NCBI RefSeq assembly: GCF_003589595.1
Contig: NW_020653851.1
Location: 21,769,303 to 21,833,302 of the forward strand
Source of the DNA: Hyposmocoma kahamanoa
Taxonomy: Eukaryota; Arthropoda; Insecta; Lepidoptera; Cosmopterigidae
Direction: 5' to 3'
Length of the DNA stretch: 64,000 nucleotides
Numbering within the stretch: position 1 is the stretch's first letter; every line of letters starts with the position of its first letter. Made by a program: the position numbers and the translations under genes. The notes under the pieces were generated by a model. The model was given only the letters and a program-made list of their open reading frames with translations, was not told where the DNA came from and searched no databases. Positions 45,001 to 55,400 of the stretch are shown piece by piece.

Positions 45001-45187
45001 GATTGTGACCCCTAACGAGTATAATTGGGTCTCTTAATGTATACGGGCAAGTTAATGCGAAGAGGATATATATGAATTCTCCTTTAGGGCTAAGATCTAC
45101 TTGCGGCATGCCTTTTTTTAGTTCCGAGCAGGTACAGTATTGTGTTGCAGTCACAGGGCTTTCGAATTCTCCGTTTCGAATTGGCAT
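42089..45187 (-). CDS. PHPT1-like: Janus/PHPT1-like protein, copy 6 (catalytic His replaced by Phe)
   Basis: Exon 1 is 45187-44969 (donor GAG|GTGAGA) and exon 2 is 42274-42089 (acceptor TTTAG|GTA). The 2694-bp phase-0 intron holds SINE-B, SINE-A, MITE F, G and D insertions. Predicted 134 aa. Motifs: QYCTCSEL (C-x-C), MPQVDLSPKGEFIYILF, LVRGHNRHKTFENLYKE, KVMGGGKIRH, LHIFGTSDVYDKADH, YPGYVITAE. Aligned on the RG motif and the exon end, the catalytic-His position of the family is Phe. K21 is Ile and R78 is Lys; only R45 is retained. It is therefore probably not a phosphatase, although the frame and splice sites are intact. An AATAAA on the minus strand (42074-42079) may be its polyadenylation signal. 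Confidence 0.87.
42423..42708. mobile_element. MITE family F, copy 1
   Basis: Ends CATTGACTTACAATTATA (42423) and TTATTTGTAAGTCAATG (to 42708) are inverted. The interior has GGACGTCGGGTCCG and TTCGTTTGTTCGACTGACAG. 286 bp. No clear target duplication here, unlike copies at 50711-51020 and 60680-60906. Intronic in copy 6. Confidence 0.85.
43195..43325. repeat. Palindromic MITE family G
   Basis: Inverted GGCCACACATAGGCGGCCGG and CCGGCCGCCTCTATGTGGAC flank an ACGAGTTTATAT core hairpin. A second copy is at 59308-59470 with the same ends (GGACGCGGAAGCG..., CCGCGGCCGTCTCTGTGTGG) and the same ACGAGTTTATATGA core. GC-rich ends in an AT-rich setting. Confidence 0.75.
43525..43908 (+). mobile_element. 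SINE-like repeat family B, long copy
   Basis: Contains the family words in order: GCATTACTGCGTTCC, GGTGAAATTGCAGGCAC, GGGCTTGTCAACTTATGTC, CTCAGAGCTTTAAATCGCAAAG, GATAGGCGTGTCGCTTA, CGTCCCGTCATTTGGTATTA, then an A run. A duplicated or rearranged middle makes it longer than the others. Intronic in copy 6. Confidence 0.6.
44067..44190 (+). mobile_element. SINE family A, 5'-truncated
   Basis: Starts in GAGTTTGGGTGTAATTTGTG and runs through CGACACAGGGTTCCCC to the GCGTTATTATTATTATT tail; the tRNA head is missing. Intronic in copy 6. Confidence 0.8.
44650..44800. repeat. MITE family D, palindromic copy
   Basis: CAACGTTTCGTGCCCTTTAC and TAAAGGGCCCGAAACGTTGG form inverted arms around GGTCGCGGTTGACTGA / TCAGTCAACCGTGACC, followed by CATCGCGAAAACCTAAGGAC. 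Intronic in copy 6. Confidence 0.8.
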
Positions 45188-47900
45188 TTCGGTGCTGAAG
45201 CAAAATCAAATAAAACAACGTTTAATTTTCGTATACATAACGGGACCTCAGTTAGGTAGGTCACGTAGGTGACGAAATACTTTCATAGGTTTCTTATAGA
45301 TAGCGCTACGGCTAAAAAGTCGTTTAAAACCAAATACATACAAAGATCCGACAACAAGCTCATAGAGAAATTCGTGAGGTCCGCTGTTTCGTTCCGTGGT
45401 GTCGTTGGCACAGCGTCTGGCATGGTTTGCTGGAAGACGTCGGTTCGAATCCGGACGAATCGAAGGAATTTATTCTAACCGTTCGATCTTTGTATTAATA
45501 ATTATAACCACGGAAGAAAAATTTATGTGGTCTGTATAACAAACTAGCCAAATTCGATGTAGAATAAATATCAACAAACAAAAACATTTTGGATTGGATT
45601 TTGGATTTGGATTATGGATAATACTAAATCTTGAAGCCAAACATGGCTTCAAGATCTGGTTATGGCATATTTAATGCTAATTTGTCTTATTGTTGCGTTT
45701 TTAGGCCACATAAAACTAACAAAGTTAATTTATAAAAATCAAACATTTTTGCGTAGCTCAGAACAGGTTAAAATATCGACAGATTTAATTTATTTTATGT
45801 CTCAGAGAAAGAGGACCAATCATTAAAAAATATGACCGTTTAGATTGTTTTGCCTGCTGCAAATCTTAAAGCAAAATGCACGATACATACGCGCGACTAC
45901 AGCGCGTCTGCGGCACGTATGCATATACGCGCAAATGACGCGCGTTTACGACGCCACTGAATTTGTTTTATTGTACATTAAACAAAAGTTTATATGGGTC
46001 ATCTGCGCGTCGTCGGCGCGTGTAAAATACGCCTTGTAGCATTGCAACATTTATACCGTTTCGTTTTGTCACTTATATTATAAACTGCTATGAATAATTA
46101 ACAATAGACGACAACAGTTAGGAAACGTTGTGATTTTAGTCCTGACCTCCAACTCTACTTACCTAGTTGTCGTATGTTGTTAAAATCGCAATTCCTTCTC
46201 TTCTGCCTGTATTGTATATTATAGGAAATTTTGGAAGTTTAGTTTTTTGGATATATTTGGCTGGATAAATGATCATGTTCCTCACATAAACTGCTGCAAA
46301 TGAAGACGCCGCTCAAAAGCTAGTACCTAACATTTTCATTTTCAAATTTTTTCGTGTGCAGGACATCTCGCACTTGTCTGGTTTTTTCGGTCCATATTTA
46401 GGTAATAGTATGTCTAAGGGTTCTAAATGTATTGCATAGTTTCTTCATTAGCCTTTTATATTTCTTCCGACATTAAAATGTAAAATACATGTCTGCCCTC
46501 TGGTGTTTTTGGTTTCATCTAAATAGGACTACATAAATTACGCAGAAATAACCAAAAATTTTGCCCACACTTCAAGTTTTAAACATATTGACAACCAGCG
46601 GAAAAGATTGTCTTGAACAGAAGATTTTTTGATCATATGTCAGTTGAGTTTTTAAAAATATTGTTGAATATATTATAATATTCCTTTATATTTTCAATCC
46701 TTTTCAGGTTAATATATTTTCTATCATACATGCATTTTATACGAAGCTGACGTTAATAAGAAACTTTAATTTTTTTAAATAAGAAAAGGAAAATTTTTAT
46801 TCCTTTCCATCCTCTAGCTCTTTATGTTTAGAAGGGTGTTGTTTGATGTTGTCAAAGAGAAGTAAAAAAAGTTATTATCCGTATAGTCAAGAGCACGTCA
46901 AGGTTAACACTTTGTACTTTGGACCGTTCTTATCGTAAGCGGCATAGAGTTGGATTTAAATCTTGTGTCAAGTTTGACTTGCTCTTGCCCTGTACACTTA
47001 GATAGGAAAAAATAAAAGAACCTGTACAATGATTTCGAACAGCAGCAGCAGGTACCGCTATCAGCGGCTGACAAGAGATGGAAGAATAAGAAACTGATCG
47101 AAGGGATTTTTCGTTGTGTTTGTTCGATCTTTACATCAATAATAACACATTAGTGGAGTATTTTCACAAAAAAATGAATATATTAAATTTAATATACTAA
47201 ATGAATATAAAAAAGGAGATGTAGATTCTTTTCTCAGTGAACTGTGTCATCGAAAAGCACTAGTCAAATTCTAAGTAATAAACGCACGTTTTCTCTAACT
47301 AGACGTTGGCGGAATCAACGATTGTGTCGATGGAGCTATAACAAAAAGATGGAGCTTTAAAAATGAAGAAGAAATTGGGATATAAATTGCAAGGGAATGA
47401 ACTGGACTGAAAAAAATTAAAATGAAACGGATATCCGGAATTATCCGGTATCCGGCCGGATACCGGATAATTCGCCGGATACTGATACGTAAAATTATAC
47501 TAGCAAAGTCCATGAATGGCACTTCGTTGATATTGGGTCAGCTTTCGCCATCCTTCTTTCATGGTCTTCTTTTTATTTAAGATGATACATTATTTAAAAG
47601 AAAATAATTCTTATGCATAATAAGGCGAACCGTTTTAGTTGAGGCTTTCGATTAGTTTAGTAAAATTATAGGCGCTTGTTTTTTTCACATTCAGCGGGTT
47701 CTATACCTGGTTCAGACAGGCGAAAAATCTTTGAATGCAGTTCAAATTGTTTTTAAAATCAAAATGAAGTCTTCTTTTAGTAAAATTCTCTATCTGTGGT
47801 ATTTAAAATACTTGCCCTACGTGTGGCATAGCTGTGTGAAAATTGAAAAAAACGTCATTTAAGCTTAAACTTATACTTGCATAATTTATTCACAATTGGC
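45188..47900. other. Spacer between copies 6 and 7
   Basis: No gene seen. Contains a truncated family H element (45371-45509) with the tRNA-like B box, GCGCG-rich inverted words at 45880-46030, a segment at 46940-46992 shared with 6306-6356, a family H end at 47124-47180, and a palindromic TATCCGG/CCGGATA cluster at 47430-47485. An AATAAA on the minus strand near 47885 may serve copy 7. Confidence 0.45.
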
Positions 47901-47936
47901 ATGTAATTAACGAAATAACAACGAGTCCATACATTT

Positions 47937-50587
47937 TTAGCCTTCATCACCAGCCGTGATTGTGTATTTATGGTATGCTAATGTCCCTTGGATGACCTTT
48001 GCTGTGATTATATGATCGGCCTTGCCCAGGCCTTCTGACTTGCCGTAGATGTGGATCCTCTTCAAACCCGGCTCATGTTTAATTTTGCCCCCACCAAGAG
48101 ACACACAGACCAGTGGTTTCATTTTTGCTTTAAGCTAAAAATGAAAATTTCTGTTATAATACGGTAGCATCAAGTATATAACCCGAAATAGAGACGAAAT
48201 GTAATTTAATTCGAAACTATTCTGCCAAATCATTACGGTGACAATTGCGCTCAGATTGGCTATCCCGAATTCGAAGTAGACGGGTGTCGTCAATTGTTCC
48301 ACTTCGAATAAACCAGTTTAATAGCTTTGCTATAATGGACGAAAATTGAAACAATTACATATTTAAAATTTAATTGCCGATAAAATGTGATTCCGTTTGT
48401 TTTGTAATTAGATGTTTTGCTGCTTTTCCTACACCACCGAATAGAACAGCCCTCCCATAGATATATTATCTTTATTACAATAAATACAGAATATTCTTGG
48501 AATATACGGAGACGTACACACAGGTTAGTTGTTGGCGCTGTATATTTCAGCTTTCTAATTTGTGATTTCAGTGCAAACGAGAGTTGATATTTAAAAGTCA
48601 TATAAGGTCCATTTGCCTGATGACTTGCCAGGGATGTATGACCCTTATTTCGTCTCTATTTCTGGTTATATACTCGATGTACAGTAGACATGTTACTAAT
48701 AATGGTAAGCCGCTGCATTGTACTATATACATATAAATTAGAACTACATGCCATATGGTGTATTGAACTGGTGAACAGGAGACGAAACGGGGAGGGGTGT
48801 TGCGGTGCGTAAGTAGGCGGTGTTACGTTGTGATGCACCGAGTGCCGGTGCGTTGAAATTGAACGCGTCAACAGCGCCTGTGTGGCATCGCTTTTATTCC
48901 ATAGTGTTGATCAACACTATGGAATAAATATAACCACTAGTCATTAGGGGGCCCATTTTATTTCGTCACAAACATTCAATAGCTGGAAGTACACCATGCG
49001 TTCGTATAATCTATGTAATCATTGATTTTATAACAGGTAAGCTTTTCTAATTAGTACATTTTTGAGCTTTAAACATTTTTTCTGATAAATTTTGTACAAT
49101 GTTTGGAATTTTGTTATAAAAACGTATACAGTGCCATACAAATGACGCTCTAACTTTATCAAGTCTGAGTATAGAGGTCGCAACTTTTTTTTTGTTTCTA
49201 AGATTACGGTTAACCTATAACTGTTTTTCGGAAATAATGCTACTTGCTTACACAATATTTACTCAATTTTGTCTGATTATACGTGTCGATCGACAAAAAA
49301 TAAATATATCAATCGTCTATTTCTTAGACGTTTACTTGATTTTGTCTAATTACACGCGTTGAACGATATAAAATACGATATCGATCGTCTGTTGCCCACA
49401 CATTTACTCGTTTTGTTTGATTATACGTGTTGATTGTCAAATATCGAGCAAATCTGTAGTCATCTTTTGACATCGTGACTTCGACTCGCTGTTAAGGGAA
49501 TATAACTCCACTATTTGTATCTATTTTCCTATCACATTTTTTTATGATAAACGAGTCTTGCGCCTGGTGTTAAGCGACACGCCGGTCCATAGCAGTTGCA
49601 GTGTCACTCAGAGCTTTAAATCGCAAAGATATGAGGTACAGTACCACTGCGCCTATTATCCTGAGACATACATAGTTGATTTTTTTTATTTATGGCACAA
49701 TGTACAGACATCAGATACAGAAAGTGAGGAAAATAAAAACACTTAAAAATTAATACAACAGGCATATCTGTGCCCAATTATTACTGTGCTCAGCATTCAT
49801 TTTAAAACATTTAGATATACTTAAACAGACACTAAATCAATCATAGAAAAAAAAATCGAGAGAAATAAAAAATAGAGAATGAGAATATGCTATTCACTTT
49901 ACATTAATGCTAGCAGTGACCTCTTAAATGCTGGGACACTGCAGTTAAAGATATCACAATTAGTACATATTTCATTATAATACCCACACATCCTATATAG
50001 AGGATTATTTTGTGATACATTGTTTTTTGAAATGGGTATACTGAATAGTCGTTGATTACTCACAGACCGAGTCGGCATCCTGAACAGTAGCATCCTTAGT
50101 AAGCCATCGTCAGAAAAACCATTGGCAATTTTATGCAGTGTGATAAGTCCTTTTAAAACCGGAACGTAGTAATTAATGCTCATATTACTGCTTGGTGACA
50201 GACATGGGTAGGTAAAGTGACAGTACTTCCATGGGCGAACTCTTTCTCAAGGAGCTCTACTGCTACTAGATGTAAGTGGTGTTTCACTATGCTAGTTAAA
50301 TGGATTTATTTCCGCATCTCCACAACTATTTGCGTGATAAGTCAGTTAATGTAATGTTCGTCGTGGACATTTCCTACCTCATTAAAAATTTCCGTGTGGT
50401 TGTTGCATCGTTTGTATCCCCTGACAAGCGCGATAGAAGGCATGCAAGCGGGCAATTTTACGCCGTTACGATCCGCATGGACTTTCACGAGGACATACTT
50501 GAAGACACCGTCAGAGTCAATGTCTACTCTAGGTATGGATTCCAGTTCGTGACAGGTACATTTTATCGGTTTTGCAGTAGTCTCCAT
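47937..50587 (-). CDS. PHPT1-like: Janus/PHPT1-like protein, copy 7
   Basis: Exon 1 is 50587-50378 (donor GAG|GTAGGA) and exon 2 is 48134-47937 (acceptor TTTTTAG|CTT). The 2243-bp phase-0 intron holds MITE family E and a LINE fragment. Predicted 135 aa. Motifs: KCTCHEL (C-x-C), IPRVDIDSDGVFKYVLV, LVRGYKRCNNHTEIFNE with the catalytic-His equivalent, VSLGGGKIKH and IHIYGKSEGLGKADH. K21, R45 and H53 equivalents are kept and R78 is Lys, so after copy 1 it is the most enzyme-like. The open frame extends 71 codons upstream of METTAKPIK to 50800, but its first 30 codons lie in MITE F (50711-51020), so I chose ATG 50587, which fits the family length. Confidence 0.9.
48168..48679. mobile_element. MITE family E, inverted copy
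   Basis: Termini CATCAAGTATATAACC and GGTTATATACTCGATG. Flanking 8-mers TACGGTAG and TACAGTAG match at 7 of 8 positions. About 512 bp, opposite in orientation to 32197-32705. Intronic in copy 7, 31 bp from its acceptor side. Confidence 0.85.
48893..48928. repeat. Perfect 36-bp palindrome
   Basis: TTTATTCCATAGTGTTGA followed directly by its complement TCAACACTATGGAATAAA, with no spacer. Intronic in copy 7. Possibly the tip of a MITE. Confidence 0.85.
49258..49460. repeat. Degenerate tandem repeat of about 72 bp
   Basis: Three units begin TTTACTCAATTTTGTCTGAT (49258), TTTACTTGATTTTGTCTAAT (about 49331) and TTTACTCGTTTTGTTTGAT (about 49402), each followed by an ACACG(C/T)GT-like and ATCGTCT word. 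An inverted relative is at 40060-40195, and GCAAATCTGTAG also occurs near 11950-11990. Confidence 0.6.
49740..50185 (-). mobile_element. LINE 3' end fragment
   Basis: Minus frame at 50183-49899: LKGLITLHKIANGFSDDGLL, MPTRSVSNQRLFSIPIS, YRMCGYYNEICTNCDIFNCS, FKRSLLALM. This is the R-x-R / N-x-L / FKR C-terminal block of CR1/Jockey-group elements. A TAAAAATT-rich 3' end follows to about 49740. Intronic in copy 7, same strand as the gene. Confidence 0.65.
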
Positions 50588-50710
50588 AACAGAGATCTTC
50601 ACCAAGATTGACACTAAAAAAGACAAAGGAATTCCTAATAAACAACTGTCCGGATTTACATTTGTCTGACGTGGCGTGTCGTGACGCGTCATAACGATAT
50701 CGGTTTCATA

Positions 50711-51020
50711 CATTGACTTACAATTATAGGGACGTCGGGTCCGCGCTAAAAAGTGTCCGAACTTATAGGGCGTTAAAATCGTATACAGAGCGTCATTCAC
50801 GCTTTAGTCTTCGTTTGTTCGACTGACAGCAAAGCAAGCAAAATTAGACAGTACTGCGATGACATTACAATTTAAATTCAACGTTTTAGCTTTTTCATAT
50901 TCCTTTACATGTCACTACGTTTAAATCCTTTAGGACTGTTGGACCCACATAGGTTGACTTGGGACATTTTTTTCGTGGTTTTTGTATTAGACCCGTCGTC
51001 CATTTATTTGTAAGTCAATG
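50711..51020. mobile_element. MITE family F, copy 2, perfect 8-bp TSD
   Basis: Inverted ends CATTGACTTACAATTATA and GTAAGTCAATG. Perfect target duplication GTTTCATA (50703-50710 and 51021-51028). 310 bp. Its near edge is 123 bp upstream of the copy 7 start codon, so it lies in or near that promoter. Confidence 0.92.
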
Positions 51021-51028
51021 GTTTCATA

Positions 51029-52440
51029 CATTTAATATGGTTAGGTTTATATTAGCGTGTCGCAATCTGACGTGACGGCTAGTGCTGTATGCATGATATC
51101 GATATGTTTAATTTTCAATGGTGGTGACAAATGTAATATAACACATTATACTTTGGAAGTTTAAGTATTCGACTGTATTTTTTTTGTGTACGTTACGTAC
51201 ACGATTACTCGATGATTTTTTTTTCGTTGGATAGGCGGTACCTCAGTAGTGGGTGGCAAATTAGGAGATGAATTCGGTTTATTGAATTTCACACATTTTC
51301 CGTTAGCCCATTTCTATAAAACTAGACACGAAAGTGTAATTCCAGTAAAACTAAACGCTATGGTGATAGAGAGTTGATCTGATGAAGGAAACGGCAGACA
51401 GATGGGAGGAACTCCTCAACAATGTACAGCAGCTACCTTATGGTTAAACTCATGATTCGTTTCAACGAGGACTTCCATATCGTCGCTTAGCAAACAACAC
51501 TCAAGTCGACTGAACCATTTTTGTTGCTCTCCTCTGAACCTTCTCCAACATAAGAATGTCTTTTTAAAAATAGGGACACCAAAATTGAAAACCATGTTCC
51601 AGCAATGGACGTACATAGGTTTTGTATATTTTTATAAACTAAGTCCTTGGTGATACGTTGAAATGCTTATAAGGTATGTATTATGTACATGTTTATAAGG
51701 TTTAAATTAAAATCTTAACACAAACGCGATAGTTAAGTTTACATATTTGAAAACCTGCTCAAGTAGGGACATCGAAAAAGTATCAATACTTTTTGATACC
51801 GAGTACTTTTCCTTTTGATACCTATTATTTTGTACTCGATACTTTCATTAGATATTTTTCTGGCATTAGTACTTTTTGACAAGTATCGTACCGTATCCTT
51901 TCGGATAATTTCTACTTAGGACACCTCATGTCATAGCGCAAGCCTCCAAGCAACTTTTTCTGTTTAATGGCAAACCTTCTTCACCACAAATGACATGGCT
52001 ATGTATGTACCTAATTTATGCCACCCTTTGCCTCTATAAGAATGAGAATGAAGAAAAATAATTAGAAACATTTCAATTGAAATTTTCCGTTTTCGTTTCG
52101 TAATCGTTTCTCAGTGTCCATCACGCGAAAAAATCTGTAGGACAAAAGTATTGATACGTTGAGAGATCGCTACTTTTGTTTAGATACTTTTATGAGTAGG
52201 ATACTTTTTATCCGATACTACTCATGAGCCCCAAAGCGCCTATACACAAGAGTCCCAGATCCCTCACAGTTATTTGTAATACGAGAATTCACCTTAACAC
52301 GTAAATAAATAGGTACCTAGATTTCAAGTCGACCGCAAGAGATAACGTTTTCTTAGACTTTGTTGTCAGTTTGCACGGAATGCATCTAGTCTGTGTAAAT
52401 ACAGAAAAGTATGTTGCTATTGAACCTTTCTATCTTTTCT
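51029..52440. other. Spacer between copies 7 and 8
   Basis: No gene. On the minus strand near 51610-51400 a decayed LINE segment can be read across frames (WNMVFNFGVPIFKK; LEKVQRRATKMV). From 51770 to 52230 there are many GATAC/GTATC-ACTTTT words (TATCAATACTTTTTGATACC), a degenerate repeat. Confidence 0.4.
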
Positions 52441-52444
52441 CCTG

Positions 52445-55400
52445 TTAGGGTGTAGCAGTTGCAGGTGTGGCAGGAGCTTCAGTTGTGCCAGAAGGCGATG
52501 GTGGCGGGCTAACGATGTCCTTTTCGCCAGTTGTAACTGTGAAACCTGGGTATTGTTCTCGGACTAGCTTGGCGATAAACTCACGATCGGGCTTGCCCCT
52601 GTCAACGCCTAAAGCGGTGCCGAAGATGTGGATCGTATTGTTGACTGAATTGTGAGTTATGCGTCCTCCCATAAATGGTTCACAGATTAAGGGTTGTAGT
52701 ACGTCTTGTACCTAAAAAAATGTGTAAAACATGTTCATACAATAATATTTGGCTCCTCTGTCGCTGAATATCATATTCGGTAAATATCATGTTCGGAAAA
52801 CATGATATGCGCAAGACATCTTGTTCACAAAATATCATATTCGCAAGATACCACATTCTCAAGATATTCATTCATTCATTCAAGAGATACATTTTTAAAA
52901 CACCATATTCGCTAAACACCACATTCGCAAAACACAACATTCTAAGTACAGGTAATAACAGCAGGTCTTACTAGCGATAGACAGACGGTTAAATTAGGTA
53001 TTATTAGTCGTCCATTGCACACTTGAGGGACCTGGAGGACGAGGCGGTGGGCTATCGCGAAGTGCTCTTGGCGGTGTCTCTTGATATCGCCAACGCTTTC
53101 AACCCACTGCCCTGGACCACCATACTAGAGGCGCTGAAGTTCCATTGCGTGTCCGAGTATTTACGGAAGACGGTAGAGTCCTACCTCTCCGATAGGGCCG
53201 TACTATTTCCAAGCCGCGATGGGGTGGGTTGAAGGACCGTCGCACCATAGAGGCGATCCGCCCTGTCCTCGTAGAGTGGGTAAACCGGTCCCACGGGCCA
53301 CTGTCGTACCACCTTGTGCAGGTGCTGACCGGGCACGGCTGCTTCGGTCACTACCTGCACAAGGTGGCGAGGAGGGAACCGTCCCCGTCGTGCCACGAGT
53401 GCGGCGCTGCGGATGACACTGCGCAGCACACCCTAGAGGTGTGTAGCCGGTGGGATGAGCAGCGCCGCACTCTGACGGGGACTGTAGGGCAGGACCTCTC
53501 GCTGCCGAGCGTGGTTGCCGCCATGCTCGATAGCGAGGAGTCCTGCGAGGCGGTGGCCTCCTTTTGCGCAGAGGTTATGTCGCAAAAGGAGGCCGCGGAG
53601 CGGGTGCGCGAGGACGCGGCGGACGCGCACCCGCTCCGGCGCAGATCTACGGGGAGAAGGCGAACGCAGTTCGCTGCTCGCCTGATCCCCTAGTGAGACC
53701 AGCGGGCTCTGGACAGGGACTCCGGAGCCTGCATTGCATTGCACGGCCTCACTCGTCTGGGGGGCGGGTCGGAGGACAACCAACTCGCCCCTCCATTGGC
53801 GCGGGAGCCCTGGCGTAAGCTAGGGCGGCCGGGCGGCGTCGTGGTGAATGTTCACTGATCCCACGGCGCCGACTCAACCGGCGAGAGGGAAACCCGGGGG
53901 GTTTTAGTGGGGTAGGCCCTCCAGCCTGGAGGGAGAGTCCCCACATAACCTCTGAGTCTCCCTGGGCTCAGGGGTATCCATAAAGATTTCCCCCCGTCAA
54001 AAAAAAAAAAGGGTTGAAGGAGCGTGTCGTGCGGTGTGCCACAGGGGTCAGTCCTTGGACCGCTCCTGTGGAACATCGGGTACGACTGGACCGAGCTGTG
54101 TTACGCGAGTGTACTGCGAAATTAAACGAATGTCCGTAAACGGCGCGCGGTGGGTGTTACAAATACATGTCGCGCTGCTACGTTCGTGAGTGATATGTTC
54201 CACAAATCCCCATACAAAAATTCCCCACTAGGGGATCCTAAAATTTTCTTCGACAAATCTCCACTAATATAGTATTTGCTACGCAGTTGGGATTTATGGA
54301 AAAAATACCCACCAAGATATTATATTTATATTAGGTGTTTATTTTATTTTTATTATATTTATTCGTTTTCAGCGCCAATGTCATTGACACATTACTAAAC
54401 AGATTAAAAGTTCTTTAAATTGAAAATGGACTTTTGAACTTCTTTAAAATATTGAAAAGATTTTTAAATTAGTACTCAAACAATTTACTTATCATCGCCC
54501 TTGAACGCTCAAGCAAAGTCAACTTGGTTCTACTGCAAGGGTGTTCAAAATGTCTGGTAGTCTTTGTCATTTTATCATTGGATTTGTGGAACATACCTTG
54601 TGAGGAGTGACAGTATTTACTACACTGTTATTACATGTTATTATGGTGTAGGCGTGAAGTACTTCGTTTGTACTAAGTACAGTCTCTAAAAACAAGTTAC
54701 ATTGAAAATGTTAAATTACAATAACAATAAAATCCATTTTTCGGAGAACATATACCCATATCGTCGTCTTAGAGTGAATACCACGTGTGTGATTTCTATG
54801 TAAATTTTTCAGGACGAAGATAAAAATGTGATGTAAAATGTAATAAACGCAATAATGTCTGTAGTTAGCATTTCAATTAATTATATTATACCTTTCACAT
54901 ACTACATTACTTTAATAATATATTTGAGCAAGAAGTTTATAAATAAGTTATTTTTCAACAAAAATCAGAAAAACTCCTGAAGGAGAATGACCCGCACGAC
55001 GTGCCCACATTCGTGGCGAAGGAGTTGCACAAGCTGCCCCCAGTCAATTTCGACCATGTTGATGTCACTAGGCTGCTGAAGGACATTACGTCTCTGAAGT
55101 CGAGCTTAGCCGAGTTACAATGTAAATTAGATGCTTCGGATAACACCGTAAGTGAGCTGCGTGCCCAAGTTGCGTTTTTAAGCAACGCTGCTTCGGTATG
55201 TAGGTCACCAGAAGCCTCTAATGTAAATATGCGTCGTGGGGCGCAAAATGCATCCATTTGCAGTGTCGAGTCGTCACATTCGAATGCACCGATCGCTGTT
55301 GCCACCGTGCGTGATGCTCCGCGCTGCTCGTTCCTCCGCCTCGGCGGAAACGTCATGCGATACACATCAATCCCTACACGTGCACACGCCGCTGTAGCCG

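Noticed and set aside
50588..50800. N-terminal extension of copy 7 to 50800
   Set aside because: The first 30 codons come from MITE family F; the same peptide recurs in the unrelated copy at 60680-60906. ATG 50587 matches family length. Kept only as a possibility in the findings.
53181..53946. Several overlapping frames in the GC-rich R1 insert
   Set aside because: High GC lengthens random frames; only the plus frame at 53229-53693 shows the R1 C-terminal zinc knuckle.
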